42,053 nucleotides of DNA, taken from NCBI GenBank assembly GCA_945862325.1, contig CAMAXZ010000037.1, forward strand, positions 1-42,053. The letters are read 5' to 3'. The position numbers and the translations under genes were made by a program. How positions within the stretch are numbered: the stretch's first letter is position 1; the number at the start of each line of letters is the position of its first letter. The notes below the pieces were generated by a model, which did not search any database, was not told the origin of the DNA, and was given only the letters and a program-made list of their open reading frames with translations. Of the stretch, positions 41,761 through 42,053 are shown in pieces. Source of the stretch: Klebsiella pneumoniae. Lineage in GTDB: Bacteria > Myxococcota_A > UBA796 > SXON01.

Positions 41761-41785
41761 GCCTGCAAAGAAAAAACTTGCAGGC
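41761..41785 (+). promoter_or_regulatory. Perfect 8-bp inverted repeat overlapping P3 -35
   Basis: GCCTGCAA-N9-TTGCAGGC. The loop is the A-rich AGAAAAAAC. The right arm contains the whole P3 -35 hexamer (41778-41783). It could be a dimeric regulator's site or, in the upstream transcripts, a stem-loop. Confidence 0.55.
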
Positions 41786-41806
41786 AGGAAGCCACGCGGA
41801 TAAAAG
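41778..41806 (+). promoter_or_regulatory. rRNA operon promoter candidate P3
   Basis: TTGCAG (41778-41783), 17-base spacer and TAAAAG (41801-41806), with an A-tract just upstream. The 11 bases GCGGGGCTCCG (41808-41818) repeat exactly the block after P2, at a 90-bp offset. It is the promoter candidate nearest to 16S. Confidence 0.6.
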
Positions 41807-41835
41807 CGCGGGGCTCCGAAACGGAAGCGAGAAAT

Positions 41836-41870
41836 CGCGCCAGTCGGCGCGGCGGTCTTTGAAAAATTGG
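41836..41870 (+). promoter_or_regulatory. boxB-like hairpin and boxA-like antitermination element
   Basis: CGCGCC-AGTC-GGCGCG (41836-41851) forms a 6-bp stem immediately before CGGTCTTTGAAAAATTGG (41853-41870), which matches the rRNA boxA pattern (TGCTCTTT followed by A-rich bases). This order, hairpin then boxA, is that of E. coli rRNA leaders, where NusB/NusE bind boxA and prevent Rho-dependent termination. Confidence 0.65.
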
Positions 41871-41880
41871 TAGCAGTTTC

Positions 41881-41958
41881 CGTACGTTCAATAGAGTGTT
41901 CAACGTACGTTCGGCTTTAGCCAGCCGGACGCGCGACACCGAGATTGGGTTCTCGGTG
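41881..41958 (+). other. Leader stem-loops directly upstream of 16S
   Basis: Three inverted repeats follow in series: CGTACGTT (41881-41888) with AACGTACG (41902-41909), CGGCT (41912-41916) with AGCCG (41923-41927), and CACCGAGA (41937-41944) with TCTCGGTG (41951-41958). The last ends 10 bases before the 16S start. They probably shape the leader for processing. The RNase III stem with the 16S 3' spacer cannot be tested because that part is outside the window. Confidence 0.55.
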
Positions 41959-41968
41959 GCAGGATTAC

Positions 41969-42053
<85 letters not shown>

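Overview
The window is high-GC DNA, densely packed with genes, from a Gram-negative bacterium that looks like Myxococcota (former Deltaproteobacteria). The clues are MopE-type Asp-rich repeats, a MYXO-CTERM-like tail, many lipoproteins with short signal peptides, a Hanks kinase fused to a propeller, and the 5' end of a proteobacteria-like 16S rRNA gene at the right edge. Only 85 bases of 16S are present, so a finer placement cannot be supported. I see no insertion sequence, phage gene, tRNA or CRISPR array, and the window reads as chromosomal backbone.

Left part (1-16 kb): a partial lipoprotein gene diverges from a long-chain acyl-CoA ligase, whose stop overlaps a PRMT-like methyltransferase, followed by a B12-type radical SAM protein. 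A minus-strand run (11813 to 4542) then encodes a GT4-like glycosyltransferase with TPRs, an unrecognised protein made of four internal repeats, RecQ, and a Ser/Thr kinase with a propeller. Next are an FdhF/YdeP-type molybdopterin oxidoreductase and its sulfurtransferase FdhD, with an oppositely oriented 62-residue membrane protein between them. A secreted conserved protein lies convergent to fdhD.

Middle (16-33 kb): a polytopic GT-like membrane protein converges on a MopE-repeat protein. A putative operon (acyl-CoA dehydrogenase, phospholipid-methyltransferase-like protein, phosphoribosyltransferase) starts behind a near-perfect FadR-type (TetR family) palindrome. A lipoprotein converges with radA, which lies behind an arylsulfotransferase-like lipoprotein. 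A BtuF-like protein is coupled to a 2-hydroxyacid dehydrogenase. A minus-strand operon holds korA, korB, a HAD-IIB phosphatase and a pterin carbinolamine dehydratase. A small unknown protein is coupled to a Trm112-like/methyltransferase fusion.

Right part (33-42 kb): four tightly coupled genes encode cell-envelope proteins: a beta-barrel, a 1179-residue HExxH peptidase/propeller/barrel protein, a lipoprotein, and a lipoprotein with an IPT/TIG domain and nine Cys-bounded Asp-rich modules. This is the best candidate for an undescribed system. The last 360 bases before 16S hold three regularly spaced promoter candidates, several perfect inverted repeats and a boxA-like antitermination element of the rRNA leader.

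Themes: fatty-acid and energy metabolism (acyl-CoA ligase, acyl-CoA dehydrogenase, KorAB, FdhF/FdhD), DNA repair (RecQ, RadA) and envelope decoration. Neighbouring genes are often translationally coupled (ATGA/GTGA overlaps), and three convergent pairs overlap at their 3' ends by 38-127 bp.
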